Assembly: GCA_046724395.1 (NCBI GenBank) | Contig: JBKOWM010000057.1 | Span: 1-47,726, forward strand | Source of the DNA: DATAEU01 sp046724395 | GTDB lineage: Bacteria; Actinomycetota; UBA4738; HRBIN12 | DNA: 47,726 nucleotides | Direction: 5' to 3' | In this document: positions 23,829 to 31,769 of the stretch, one piece after another | Layout: every line of letters starts with the position of its first letter | Numbering within the stretch: the stretch's first letter is position 1 | The notes under the pieces: generated by a model | What the model was told of the DNA's origin: nothing | Databases searched by the model: none | What the model saw: the letters and a program-made list of their open reading frames with translations, nothing else | Made by a program: the position numbers and the translations under genes

Positions 23829-24335
23829 GTGGACGACGATCTTCTCCCGGCGGAACGCAAAGTCCTCGAGGCGCTCGGCGATCTTCCGCTCGACTTCCGC
23901 GCCATGGCGGCCGTCTCGAATCTGTTCCGCGCGTCGGCCGCCGTTCGCCGGCACATGGAGCGGCGGGTCCTGGCGACGGACCGGCTCTCGTGGACGTCGT
24001 TCGTCGTGTTGTGGGTGCTGTGGGTGTGGGGCGACCTGGAGGCGCGCGACCTGGCCTCGGCGGTCGGCATCAGCCGGCCGACGTCGACGGGCGTCGTCAC
24101 CACGCTCGAGCGGCGTGGGTACGTGCGGCGCGAGCGGAACACACTCGACGGACGCATGGTCCGCGTCTGCCTCACAGAAGAAGGCCGGAAGAAGATCGAA
24201 ACGCTCTTCCCGACATTCAACGAGGAGGAGGTCGCGGTCACAGAGGGATTGACGCCCCGGCATCAGGAGCAGCTCGCCTCGATGCTTCGAACCGTGCTGC
24301 GCACTGTTACGCCCGCGCAGCCCTCCGGCGAGTAG
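23829..24335 (+). CDS. MarR-family transcriptional regulator
   Basis: This 168-residue MarR-type winged-helix protein starts at GTG. It has a dimerisation helix (DFRAMAAVSNLFRASAAVRR), the HTH segment LEARDLASAVGISRPTSTGVVTTLERRGYV and the wing RRERNTLDGRMVRVCLTEEG. The C-terminal helix LTPRHQEQLASMLRTVL completes the dimer fold. MarR proteins usually sense small aromatic or amphipathic ligands. The ligand here is unknown. It could control the FAD-GcvT gene 84 bases upstream or the acetyltransferase that follows. No clear palindrome is seen just upstream. Confidence 0.9.
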   Translation: MDDDLLPAERKVLEALGDLPLDFRAMAAVSNLFRASAAVRRHMERRVLATDRLSWTSFVVLWVLWVWGDLEARDLASAVGISRPTSTGVVTTLERRGYVRRERNTLDGRMVRVCLTEEGRKKIETLFPTFNEEEVAVTEGLTPRHQEQLASMLRTVLRTVTPAQPSGE

Positions 24336-24341
24336 GCGACG

Positions 24342-24806
24342 CTGCCGACCGAGGTCGTCATCCGCCACGCGGCGCCCGAGGATGCGGGTGCGGTCGCCGA
24401 CGTCTTCATCGCCTCGTTCGCGACGCTCCTCTCGTTCCTGCCGAGCCTCCACACCGAGGACGAGACCCGCGCGTTCATCGCCGACATCGTCATGCCTCGG
24501 CAGGACGTGGTCGTCGCCGAGGATGCCACCGCCGTCATCGGGTTCGTCGCGATGACGGACGGCATGATCGAACACCTGTACGTCGATCCCGAGCACCAGC
24601 GCCGCGGCGTCGGCAGCGCCCTCCTCGAGGAGGCGAAGCGCCGGATGCCGGATGGGTTCCGGCTATGGGTGTTCCAGGCGAACGAACCCGCGCGAAGCTT
24701 CTACGAGAAGCACGGAGTTCGAGTCGTCCGGCTGACCGACGGAAGCGGCAACGAGGAGCGAATGCCCGACGCGCTGTACGAGTGGCCCGGCGGCGGAGGC
24801 AATTGA
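24342..24806 (+). CDS. GNAT acetyltransferase without a standard start codon
   Basis: The GNAT fold is complete from VVIRHAAPEDAGAVADVFIASF through VVVAEDATAVIGFVA, the acetyl-CoA loop LYVDPEHQRRGVGSALL, and the end WVFQANEPARSFYEKHG. That N-terminal strand-helix has no ATG, GTG or TTG before it: the frame opens after the MarR stop (24333-24335) and CTG 24342 is the only plausible start. The first ATG, 24492, would remove strand 1 and helix 1. Translation by coupling to MarR from CTG, or a start codon lost by mutation or sequencing error, are the options. The substrate is unknown. Confidence 0.75.
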   Translation: MPTEVVIRHAAPEDAGAVADVFIASFATLLSFLPSLHTEDETRAFIADIVMPRQDVVVAEDATAVIGFVAMTDGMIEHLYVDPEHQRRGVGSALLEEAKRRMPDGFRLWVFQANEPARSFYEKHGVRVVRLTDGSGNEERMPDALYEWPGGGGN

Positions 24807-24875
24807 CGAAGCCTCCCCGTTGCCGCCGCCCGCGGGCGTATCCTCCTGGCGTCCGGGACGGCGTGGGAGCGGTCG

Positions 24876-25112
24876 ATGAAGTTCAAGATCCAATACCGCG
24901 ACGCGACGGCGAGGCAACCAGAGACCGTCGAGGCGTCCAGCGTGGCCGATGAGGGCCACGAGAGCATGTGGATCGACTTCCTCGACGGAAACGACCATCT
25001 CGTCCTGCGGGTTCGGGCCGAGGACGTGGAGCGCGTCGAGCGCGTCAAGGACGACGGTTCGACGGGCGCCGCCCGGCAGGACGTCCCCGATCTGAGTCGG
25101 ATCCTCGCCTAA
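24876..25112 (+). CDS. small hypothetical protein
   Basis: This 78-residue acidic protein starts at ATG 24876. It reads as a small beta-rich unit: MKFKIQYRDATARQPETVEAS, then WIDFLDGNDHLVLRVRAEDVERVERV. The composition looks like a real gene. It lacks Cys and has no membrane segment. I recognise no family. It follows the GNAT gene by 69 bases and is probably part of the MarR-GNAT transcription unit. Confidence 0.55.
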   Translation: MKFKIQYRDATARQPETVEASSVADEGHESMWIDFLDGNDHLVLRVRAEDVERVERVKDDGSTGAARQDVPDLSRILA

Positions 25113-25643
25113 GCCCGCACTTCAGCTCCCGTAGCCGTTCGTCGCGCTTCCGTTCGCTGCCGGAGAGCACGCCGCACAACCCACCGCGTGCGCTCGCGCC
25201 GCCCGGTGCCTGTTGCGAGCCGACCGCGTGCCGGATTCGAACGCCTTGACGTTGGGTACGCATCCGGGCATGCGGTCGGCTGCAAGTGCCAGAGACGCCG
25301 TCGAACTTCGCGCTCGGCGTGAAGACCGCTCGATCGCCCTGGTCATGAGCCGCTCCTCGGCGCTGGTTCAACGCGCCGAACTCGAGAGCGAGGGGTGGAA
25401 GGTCGAGATTGCGGAAACGCCCAAGCAGACGGCCGCGTGAACCGACGTCGTCGAAAGGCGACGACCGGCGACGATCGCCTGCTGACTGTCATTCCGCACG
25501 TCTGCTCGCCCCCTCGTTTTCGCACGACCGGTGGAAACCATGAGGATGTCGTGAGCCGAGTCCGGCGGCGGATGCGGAGGGAACCCTCGGCCGGCGAACC
25601 GCGTCGAGTCCACCGTGAAGAGCGTTTTCGTGGGGGCGAGCTG
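25113..25643. other. 531-base stretch with little recognisable content
   Basis: Both strands have open frames here, but they are rich in Arg, Ser and Pro and show no domain. A TTCGAA near 25236 resembles a T-loop but no tRNA can be folded. One weak small frame is given separately (25270-25440). Confidence 0.5.
25270..25440 (+). CDS. possible small ORF
   Basis: This 56-residue frame from ATG 25270 ends in a plausible amphipathic stretch (ALVMSRSSALVQRAELES, then EGWKVEIAET). There is no strong ribosome site and no known family. It may be chance. It lies in a stretch with no better gene on either strand. Confidence 0.28.
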   Translation: MRSAASARDAVELRARREDRSIALVMSRSSALVQRAELESEGWKVEIAETPKQTAA

Positions 25644-26159
25644 ATGCTCGCTGTCGCGTGTCCGGCTGAGCCAATCGAAACGGCCTCTTCCTCGGCGAAC
25701 GGGCAACCATCGGCCCTCGAACGAGGGTGCGACTCCGTCGTGATCGGCGATGTCAACACGAAGAACGCAACCCGGATCGGACCGCTTCTCCTCGTCGGAG
25801 TCAAGGAGGCGGCGCGTCTTCCACTGCGGGCATTTCGGCCGCGCCACGGGCGATACTCGGCCGTCAAGGTGCTCGTCGTCGTCGCCGGAACGAGCGATGC
25901 GACGCTAACCGTGCCCTCGAGCCAACGGGACTCCGTCCGACTTCTCTACGACCCTTCGGCCCGCTCGAACAGGTACGGATTCCGGCCGTCCGCCGCAGCA
26001 ACGAGCGTGACGTTCCGGGCGTGCACTGGAGAGCAGACCGAGTACAACGGCGGCTTCATCGCGATGGCGCCCGTCTGCGCGCATCTGTTGGTTCACAGCG
26101 CCGGAAAGACCCATGACGGCTGGTTCTCGCTCGGCGCTGCGACGTCCTGTCCCGCATAG
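25644..26159 (+). CDS. hypothetical exported-type protein
   Basis: This 171-residue protein ends in VTFRACTGEQTEYNGGFI, MAPVCAHLLVHSAGK and WFSLGAATSCPA, with paired Cys. The pattern recalls a group of actinobacterial extracytoplasmic proteins of unknown role, in which a Cys-rich beta domain ends in a similar NGGF...C...C signature. Those normally begin with a signal peptide or lipobox. Here ATG 25644 gives only MLAVACPAEP, a stub of such a leader, and the frame upstream is not hydrophobic. The 5' end may therefore be wrong or truncated. It converges with the P450 gene, with 38 bases between stops. Confidence 0.55.
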   Translation: MLAVACPAEPIETASSSANGQPSALERGCDSVVIGDVNTKNATRIGPLLLVGVKEAARLPLRAFRPRHGRYSAVKVLVVVAGTSDATLTVPSSQRDSVRLLYDPSARSNRYGFRPSAAATSVTFRACTGEQTEYNGGFIAMAPVCAHLLVHSAGKTHDGWFSLGAATSCPA

Positions 26160-26197
26160 TGGACGACGCCGTTCATCTCGTCGCGAGCGCTGACCGA

Positions 26198-27463
26198 TCA
26201 CGCGCCGCGGAACAGCTCGACGCGCACCGGCAAGTGCTTGATACCGTTGACGAAGTTCGAGCGCATCCGCTCCACGGGTCCAGCGGGCTCGATCGAGCGG
26301 ATCCGCGGCAGCAGCTCCTGAAACAGGATCTTGGTCTCGAGGCGTGCCAGGTGCGCTCCGAGACAGAAGTGCGGTCCTCCCGGCCCGAACGTGACGTGCT
26401 CGTTCGGGGCGCGGCCGATGTCGAAGCGGTACGGATCTGAAAACACGCCTTCGTCTCGGTTGGCGCTGATGTACCACGTCACAACCTTGTCGCCCTCGCG
26501 GATCCGCTGACCGCGGAGCTCGCTGTCACGCGTGGCGGTGCGGCGAAAGTGGAGGACGGGCGTGGCCCATCGAAGGACCTCCTCGACGGCCGTCGGGATC
26601 CTCGAGGGGTCCTCTTGAAGCGCGCGCATCTGTTCGGGATGCTCCATCAGCGCCTGCATCCCATGGCTGATCGTGTGGCGGGTGGTCTCGTTTCCGGCGA
26701 TCATCAAGAGCCCGAAGTAGTTGTGGAACTCGTGCTCGTTGAGGACGCCCTCGCGTTGGGCGAGCGTGAGCGCCGTGATGACGTCCTCCTCGGGTTCTTC
26801 GAGCCGAACATCGCGCTGCCGGTCCGCGTACTCGAACATCGTCCGGGCGATGGGGGACCGGAACGGTAGGTATTTGAACTCCTCGGTGTCGACGCGGTCG
26901 ACGACGGCCGCCGAGAAGTCTGGGTCCTGGTTCCCGATCATCGCGTCGCCCCACTCGATGAGCATCGGGGCGTCCTGTTGGGGCACTGTGAAGATCGCGC
27001 AAAGGAACCGGATCGGGAGCTCCCGCGAGATCTCCGGGACGAAGTCGAACTCTTCCTTCTCGAGTGCCCGGTCGAGGACGCCCCGCGCGACGTTGCGGAT
27101 GTAGTCCTCGTATCGGCCGACGGCTCGCGCGGAGAAGCGCTTGTTGCAGATGTTCCGCAGCTCTCGGTGGCGGGGCGGATCGGTCTCGAGCATGCTGCGC
27201 CGGATCTCGAGCTGGTCCGGCCCGAGCTCCTCAAGGGCGACGGCCCCGGTCTGCGATGAGTACGTCTGCCAGTCCATGTGGACGGCGACGAGGTCGTCGT
27301 AGCGCGTCACGGCCCAGAACCCATGGTTCGGCGCATCCTCCTCGTGCCAGGACACCGGATGCTCCCGTCGAAGGAAGTCGAACCACTCGTACGGGACGCG
27401 ATCGACGTAGCTGTCCGGGTTGGCGAGGTCGATCTCGCCGAGGTCCACGCCCGTAACGGCCAC
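26198..27463 (-). CDS. cytochrome P450
   Basis: This is a 421-residue class I-type bacterial P450. The I-helix oxygen-binding motif AGNETTR lies at about 256-262, the K-helix ExxR in EEVLR at about 295-299, and the haem-binding FGPGGPHFCLGAHLAR has its thiolate Cys at about 367. The N-terminus has no membrane anchor. The best start is GTG 27463, with GGAGGAG seven bases upstream; an in-frame ATG some 33 bases further upstream is possible. No ferredoxin gene is adjacent. It lies 71 bases after the saccharopine-dehydrogenase-like gene on the same strand, so it is likely the last gene of that operon. The substrate is unknown. Confidence 0.93.
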   Translation of the reverse strand: MAVTGVDLGEIDLANPDSYVDRVPYEWFDFLRREHPVSWHEEDAPNHGFWAVTRYDDLVAVHMDWQTYSSQTGAVALEELGPDQLEIRRSMLETDPPRHRELRNICNKRFSARAVGRYEDYIRNVARGVLDRALEKEEFDFVPEISRELPIRFLCAIFTVPQQDAPMLIEWGDAMIGNQDPDFSAAVVDRVDTEEFKYLPFRSPIARTMFEYADRQRDVRLEEPEEDVITALTLAQREGVLNEHEFHNYFGLLMIAGNETTRHTISHGMQALMEHPEQMRALQEDPSRIPTAVEEVLRWATPVLHFRRTATRDSELRGQRIREGDKVVTWYISANRDEGVFSDPYRFDIGRAPNEHVTFGPGGPHFCLGAHLARLETKILFQELLPRIRSIEPAGPVERMRSNFVNGIKHLPVRVELFRGA

Positions 27464-27534
27464 TCCGGAGCTCCTCCACGCTGGGACGCAAGACATTTTG
27501 GTACCGAACGACTTTCTCAGGCAAACCGCGGCCG

Positions 27535-28758
27535 CTACGGCGGCGGCGTCATCTCGCGAATGGCCATGGGAAAGTCGAACTCCGGCATCTTCGCGACGAA
27601 CGGGTTCGGGTCGAACGCCTCGGGCCCGAGGACCCCGGCACCCTTCCACAGCCCCTCGTGCAGCAGCTCCATCGCGATGACGGGGCCAACGGCCGTCTGC
27701 CACACGACCGCTTGCACCCCGTATCGGCGCATGCACTCCTGATTGTCGGCGACCTGATACAGGTAGACCTCTCGCGGCCTTCCTTCCTTCTCGCCGCGAA
27801 GCCATGTCCCCGCGCACGTCTTGCCGTGCATCCTGTCGCCCAGGCGCGCTGGATCCGGCAGCACGGCCGCCACGACGTCACGCGGCGATACCCGCATCCC
27901 TTTGACGTCGATCTTCTCGGTGGAATCCAGCCCGAGTAGCTCGATGACCTTGAGGACGTTGATAAACTCGTCGCCCAGGCCGTACTTGAACGTCACGCGC
28001 CCGACATCGATCCACTTCGGGATCAGCAGAACCTCTTCATGCTCGACGTTCACGCACTCGACCGGCCCGATGCCCTCGGGAAAGTCGAAGATCTCACGCT
28101 CGGAGAACGTCGGCGTCGTGAACCACCCTCGCTGCTTCTCCCAGACGATCGGCGGATTCAGGCACTCCTCGATCGTCGTCCAGATCGAGAACGTCGGCGC
28201 GAAGTCGTACCCCTCGACCACGAGATTGGCGCCGTCGCGCACACCGATCTCGTCGATCCGGTCGAACATGTTCCTGTCGGCGTACGCCGCGAACACGTCC
28301 GACAGCCCGGGCTCGACGCCCATCCCGACTAGCGCGAGGACGCCCCTGTCCTCCCATGCGGCCGCGCGCTCGAACTGATAGTCGCCGAGCTTCACACCCG
28401 TCTGCCGGTATGGGTCGGTCGGGTGGCGGTGCGAGAGCGACATCGCCATGTCGATGTACGTAACGCCGACGTCGAACGCGGCGTCGAAGATCGGCTCGTC
28501 GAACAGCGGGTCGACCGCGTTCATGATGAGGTCGACGCCGTGCCTGCGCGCGACCTGGACGATCTGCTCGCGGTCGCTCGCGTCGATGCGTTCGACGGGG
28601 AACCGGTCGGAATCGTCGGCCCCGACGTGCTGCCGCACCTCCTCGGCGCGCGCCGGATTGTAGTCCGCGAGCACCATCGTCTGGAGCCAGGGGCGGTCTC
28701 GCGCCACGATGGCGATCGCCTCGCCGACGCCACCCGTCCCAATCAGCAGCACCCTCAT
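27535..28758 (-). CDS. saccharopine dehydrogenase-like NAD(P) oxidoreductase
   Basis: This is a 407-residue member of the saccharopine dehydrogenase / carboxynorspermidine dehydrogenase superfamily. The N-terminal Rossmann motif is LLIGTGGVGEAIAIVA (residues 4-19), followed by VLADYNPARAEEV; VDLIMNAVDPLFD and GMGVEPGLSDVFAAYA are typical active-site segments. Enzymes of this group join or split amino acids and amines through a reduced imine. The next genes (glutamine-synthetase-like upstream, P450 downstream) point to amine or lysine-like chemistry, as inference. The start ATG 28758 has GAGGTGA six bases upstream. It ends in a Pro-rich tail. The gap to the upstream gene holds a four-copy 13-bp repeat. 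Confidence 0.85.
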   Translation of the reverse strand: MRVLLIGTGGVGEAIAIVARDRPWLQTMVLADYNPARAEEVRQHVGADDSDRFPVERIDASDREQIVQVARRHGVDLIMNAVDPLFDEPIFDAAFDVGVTYIDMAMSLSHRHPTDPYRQTGVKLGDYQFERAAAWEDRGVLALVGMGVEPGLSDVFAAYADRNMFDRIDEIGVRDGANLVVEGYDFAPTFSIWTTIEECLNPPIVWEKQRGWFTTPTFSEREIFDFPEGIGPVECVNVEHEEVLLIPKWIDVGRVTFKYGLGDEFINVLKVIELLGLDSTEKIDVKGMRVSPRDVVAAVLPDPARLGDRMHGKTCAGTWLRGEKEGRPREVYLYQVADNQECMRRYGVQAVVWQTAVGPVIAMELLHEGLWKGAGVLGPEAFDPNPFVAKMPEFDFPMAIREMTPPP

Positions 28759-28831
28759 CGTTTCACCTCGCTCGCGCCGCGATCGGGCCGACGATCGGCG
28801 ACCCCGCCGGGCCGGCCCGCTGGAGACGCTC

Positions 28832-28883
28832 TAGAAGAAGGGCATAGAAGAATGGCCTAGAAGAGTGGCCTAGAAGAAAGGCA
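28832..28883. repeat. four tandem 13-bp repeats at the 3' end of the glutamine-synthetase-like gene
   Basis: Four contiguous 13-bp units: TAGAAGAAGGGCA (28832), TAGAAGAATGGCC (28845), TAGAAGAGTGGCC (28858) and TAGAAGAAAGGCA (28871). On the coding strand the last unit encodes the end of the protein (MPFF plus the stop), and the other three lie just past the stop. It looks like slippage that copied the gene's own end. No product or hairpin is formed. Confidence 0.75.
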
Positions 28884-30177
28884 TGTAGTAGCGGAGCTCC
28901 CACTCGGTCGCCTGGGGCGCGGCCGGGTCGGACACGTTCGCGACGTAGCGATCCCACTCGGCTTGTTTCAGCGCTACGAACGCCTGCACGAAGTCCTCAC
29001 CCATCGCGGCGACGATCTCCTTGTCCGCCTGGAGAGCGTCGAGGGCGTCGTTCAGGTTCGCGGGGACGTGACGTTCCGTCGCAACGTCCTGCCCGACCGG
29101 CTGCGGTTCGGGGAGCTCGAGCTCCCGCTCGACGCCGAACCGGCACGCGTGCAGAAGGACGGCTGCCGCAAGGTAGGGGTTGACCGCGCCGTCGGGAACT
29201 CGGTTCTCCAGGCGCGTTGCCGGTCCGCGGTCCGGCGAGATGCGGATCGCCACCGTTCGGTCGTCGTGTCCCCAGTTGGCCCAGTAGCCGTTCATCATGT
29301 CCGGGAGGAGCCGCTTGTACGCGTTCACCGTCGGGGCGCAGACGGCCGCCGTCCCCTCGTGATGCTCGAGCATGCCCGCCATCGCCCGCCGCGCGATGTC
29401 CGAGAGTCCGTCGGGCGACGACGGGTCGTACAGAACGTTCTGGCCGTCCTTGTCGCGGAAGCTGATGTTCACGTGCAGGCCGCTGCCTCCGCGCTCGTTG
29501 AAGGGCCGTCCCAGAAACGTGGCGCGGTGACCGCGTCGCGTCGCGACCTCGTGCGCGAGGACACGGAACAGGAACGCATCATCGGCGGCGGCGACGGCGT
29601 CCTGGTAGCGGATGTTGATCTCGAACTGCGCGTCGTCGAACTCCGTGCACCACGCCTCGATGTCGAGGCCGCACGCGGCGGCCGTGTCGACGATCTCGCT
29701 CACGGTACCGTCCGGGTCGACGGCCGTGCCGGTCCCGTACACGCGCGACGATGGCGTCTGGATCGACTCCCACCCGCCGCTCGCGTTGGGCTTCATCAGA
29801 TAGAACTCGAACTCGAACGCAACCTGTGGCTCGAGCCCCGTCTCGCGCCACGCCTCGACCGCCTGCCGCAGTATGTGCCGAGGATCGACCCACACCGGCT
29901 CCCCCCGGTGAAACAGATCCCCGATTCCGACGATCGTCGCCGGCTCCCAGCCTGCGCGCAGGGACGTCGGGTCGAGGTGCGCCTCGAGGTCGGGAAGCCC
30001 CACGTCGAACGACATCCGGGGGATGTTGAGGATCTCGCGGTCGAAGGTCAGCGGAAACGTCGCGAGGCAGAAATTCGCCTTGCCCCTGTCGGCCCAGTCA
30101 CCGTACAGATACTTTCCGCGCTCGATGCCGTGCAGGTCGGACCACAACAGCCGCAGCCGCTTGCCCTCGGTGTCCAC
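28870..30177 (-). CDS. glutamine synthetase family protein (PuuA/GlnA4-like)
   Basis: This 435-residue type-I glutamine-synthetase-fold enzyme is close in length and style to the gamma-glutamyl-amine synthetases. It has KRLRLLWSDLHGIERGK at the N-terminus, the metal-binding VAFEFEFYL (about 125), CTEFDDAQFEINIRY (about 175-190), GSGLHVNISF with the metal His (about 240), and NGYWANWGHDDRTVAIR with the ATP-site Arg. The Tyr adenylylation loop of GlnA is absent. Such enzymes commonly ligate glutamate to polyamines or ethanolamine, so this may start an amine degradation route. GTG 30177 follows AAAGGAG. It is the first gene of a GS-like, saccharopine-dehydrogenase-like, P450 operon. Both its ends carry tandem repeats. 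Confidence 0.88.
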   Translation of the reverse strand: MDTEGKRLRLLWSDLHGIERGKYLYGDWADRGKANFCLATFPLTFDREILNIPRMSFDVGLPDLEAHLDPTSLRAGWEPATIVGIGDLFHRGEPVWVDPRHILRQAVEAWRETGLEPQVAFEFEFYLMKPNASGGWESIQTPSSRVYGTGTAVDPDGTVSEIVDTAAACGLDIEAWCTEFDDAQFEINIRYQDAVAAADDAFLFRVLAHEVATRRGHRATFLGRPFNERGGSGLHVNISFRDKDGQNVLYDPSSPDGLSDIARRAMAGMLEHHEGTAAVCAPTVNAYKRLLPDMMNGYWANWGHDDRTVAIRISPDRGPATRLENRVPDGAVNPYLAAAVLLHACRFGVERELELPEPQPVGQDVATERHVPANLNDALDALQADKEIVAAMGEDFVQAFVALKQAEWDRYVANVSDPAAPQATEWELRYYMPFF

Positions 30178-30186
30178 GCCTACTCC

Positions 30187-30208
30187 TTTGGCGGTTCTTT
30201 GGCGGTTC
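30187..30208. repeat. 11-bp tandem direct repeat upstream of the glutamine-synthetase-like gene
   Basis: TTTGGCGGTTC occurs twice in direct contact (30187-30197 and 30198-30208), perfectly. On the coding strand this is GAACCGCCAAA twice, ending in the AAAGGAG ribosome site of the gene that starts at 30177. An 11-bp period places the copies on one face of the helix, as for tandem regulator sites. It lies in the 107-base divergent region shared with the EamA exporter. Confidence 0.65.
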
Positions 30209-30284
30209 CTTCGGTGCCGAACCAGCCTCGAGCGGCAGGATAGCCCCGCCCGCGCGCGTCGGTAAACGCCGCTAGCATCGGGCG

Positions 30285-31187
30285 ATGTCCCTCCCGTCCG
30301 ACCGGCGCGTGCTGCCCGCGTTCGCGGGCGTCGTGCTGGTCGGTGGGAGCAACCTCGTCCTCGTCGTGTACTCGACGCGGGAGCTCGATCCGCTGTGGGC
30401 GGCGAGCCTTCGATTCGGCGGCGCGGGAGTCGTCGCCGCCCTCGCCGTTGTGGCGATGCGGCTCCCGATGCCGCGCGGTCGCGACCTCGCACTCTCGGCG
30501 GCCTACGGCCTGCTCGCGTTCGGGCTCGGGTTCGGGCTCTTCTACTGGGGAGCCCAGCGCGTGCCGGCGGACGTCGCGTCTGTCGTGATGGGGTCGGTGC
30601 CGCTGCTCACATTCGTTCTCGCGCTCATCCAGCGGCTCGAGCCGTTCCGCGTCCGCGGCCTCGCTGGGTCGCTGTTCGCGATCGTGGGGATCGCGGTCGT
30701 GTCGTCGAGCGCACCGGGCGGCGGGGTTCCCTTTCTATCCATCACGGCGGTCGTGGCGGCGGCCGCGACGGCCGCCGAGGCGGCGATCGCGGTCCGGCGG
30801 ATCACGGGCGTGCATCCCCTCTCGCTAAACGCCGTCGGGCTCGTCGTCGGCGCGATCGCGCTGCTCGCCGCGTCGTTCGCGGCCGGCGAATCCCACCGGC
30901 TTCCGGCGTCGGGTGGCGTGGTTCTCGCCGTCGTCGTAATGGCGGTCTCCACACCGTTCCTGTTCACGATGTACGTGTTCGTCGTCCAGGCGTGGTCGGC
31001 GTCCGCCGCGGCGTATCAATTCGTCCTGTTCCCGCTGGTATCGATCGTCCTCGCATGGATGCTGCTCGACGAGGCTATCTCCGCGTCGCTCCTGCTGGGC
31101 GCGCCGCTGGTCCTCGCCGGTGTCTACGTGGGGGCGCTGGCCCCGGACCGCGTCGGCTCCGCGCCGTGCGCTCGGCGGAGCCTCTGA
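30285..31187 (+). CDS. EamA-type (DMT) transporter
   Basis: This 300-residue membrane protein has about ten transmembrane helices in two EamA repeats. Typical blocks are LWAASLRFGGAGVVAALAVV, ADVASVVMGSVPLLTFVLAL, GSLFAIVGIAVVSS, and the second-repeat end AYQFVLFPLVSIVLAWMLLD and GAPLVLAGVYVGAL. DMT proteins export or take up amino acids, nucleobases or similar small metabolites. The direction and substrate are unknown. It is divergent from the glutamine-synthetase-like operon and overlaps the next acetyltransferase start (TGATG). An exporter next to amine genes may remove an intermediate, as a guess. Confidence 0.87.
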   Translation: MSLPSDRRVLPAFAGVVLVGGSNLVLVVYSTRELDPLWAASLRFGGAGVVAALAVVAMRLPMPRGRDLALSAAYGLLAFGLGFGLFYWGAQRVPADVASVVMGSVPLLTFVLALIQRLEPFRVRGLAGSLFAIVGIAVVSSSAPGGGVPFLSITAVVAAAATAAEAAIAVRRITGVHPLSLNAVGLVVGAIALLAASFAAGESHRLPASGGVVLAVVVMAVSTPFLFTMYVFVVQAWSASAAAYQFVLFPLVSIVLAWMLLDEAISASLLLGAPLVLAGVYVGALAPDRVGSAPCARRSL

Positions 31188-31711
31188 TGGTCGAGATCCG
31201 AACCGAGCGGCTGCTGCTCCGCCCGCTCACCCTCGCCGATGTGGACGCGCTGTCGGTCGTGCTCGGCGACGCCGAGGCCATGCGTTGGTACCCGGCTCCC
31301 CTAGACCGCGAAGGCGTCGCCAGCTGGATCGAGAAGCAGCGTGGTCGATACGAGCGCGACGGTTTCGGCCTGCTCGGCGTGGAGGAGCGGACGACGCGGG
31401 GCTTCCTGGGCGACTGCGGACCGACGATCCAGCACGTCGACGGGGAGCCGCACGTCGAGCTCGGCTGGCACGTCCGAAGGGATCGCTGGGGTCAGGGCAT
31501 CGCGACCGAGGGCGGTGCGGCATGCCGCGACTGGTGCTGGGCGACCCTCGACGCGGACCATCTCATCTCGCTGATCCGCCCCGAGAACCGGCAGTCGTGG
31601 CGCGTCGCCGAGAAGCTCGGCTTCACCATCTGGAAGGAAACGGAGCGAGCCGGGTACCGCCACTTCGTGTATCGCCTCGACCGCCCCTCGCCCATGGGCC
31701 GTCGCCCTTAG
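31187..31711 (+). CDS. GNAT acetyltransferase (RimJ/RimL-like)
   Basis: This is a 174-residue GNAT protein of the Acetyltransf_3 (RimJ/L) subgroup. It starts with the standard EIRTERLLLRPLTLADVDAL, has a mid-strand GFLGDCGPTI, and the acetyl-CoA loop ELGWHVRRDRWGQGIATEGG, followed by LISLIRPENRQSWRVAEKLGF. ATG 31187 overlaps the EamA stop codon, so the two are co-translated. An acetyltransferase beside an exporter may be a detoxification pair. The substrate is unknown. Confidence 0.87.
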   Translation: MVEIRTERLLLRPLTLADVDALSVVLGDAEAMRWYPAPLDREGVASWIEKQRGRYERDGFGLLGVEERTTRGFLGDCGPTIQHVDGEPHVELGWHVRRDRWGQGIATEGGAACRDWCWATLDADHLISLIRPENRQSWRVAEKLGFTIWKETERAGYRHFVYRLDRPSPMGRRP

Positions 31712-31769
31712 CGATCAGCACCGCATGTGCGACGTCGCGATCCTCGCGACTTCGCATACGCGTATGGCG

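Noticed and set aside
24795..24816. GGAGGC/GCCTCC hairpin after the GNAT gene
   Set aside because: A 6-bp stem with a 10-base loop overlapping the stop codon. Too weak to call a terminator.
25195..25260. tRNA-like GGATTCGAACGCC segment
   Set aside because: Only the T-loop resembles a tRNA. No acceptor, D or anticodon stem could be paired on either strand.
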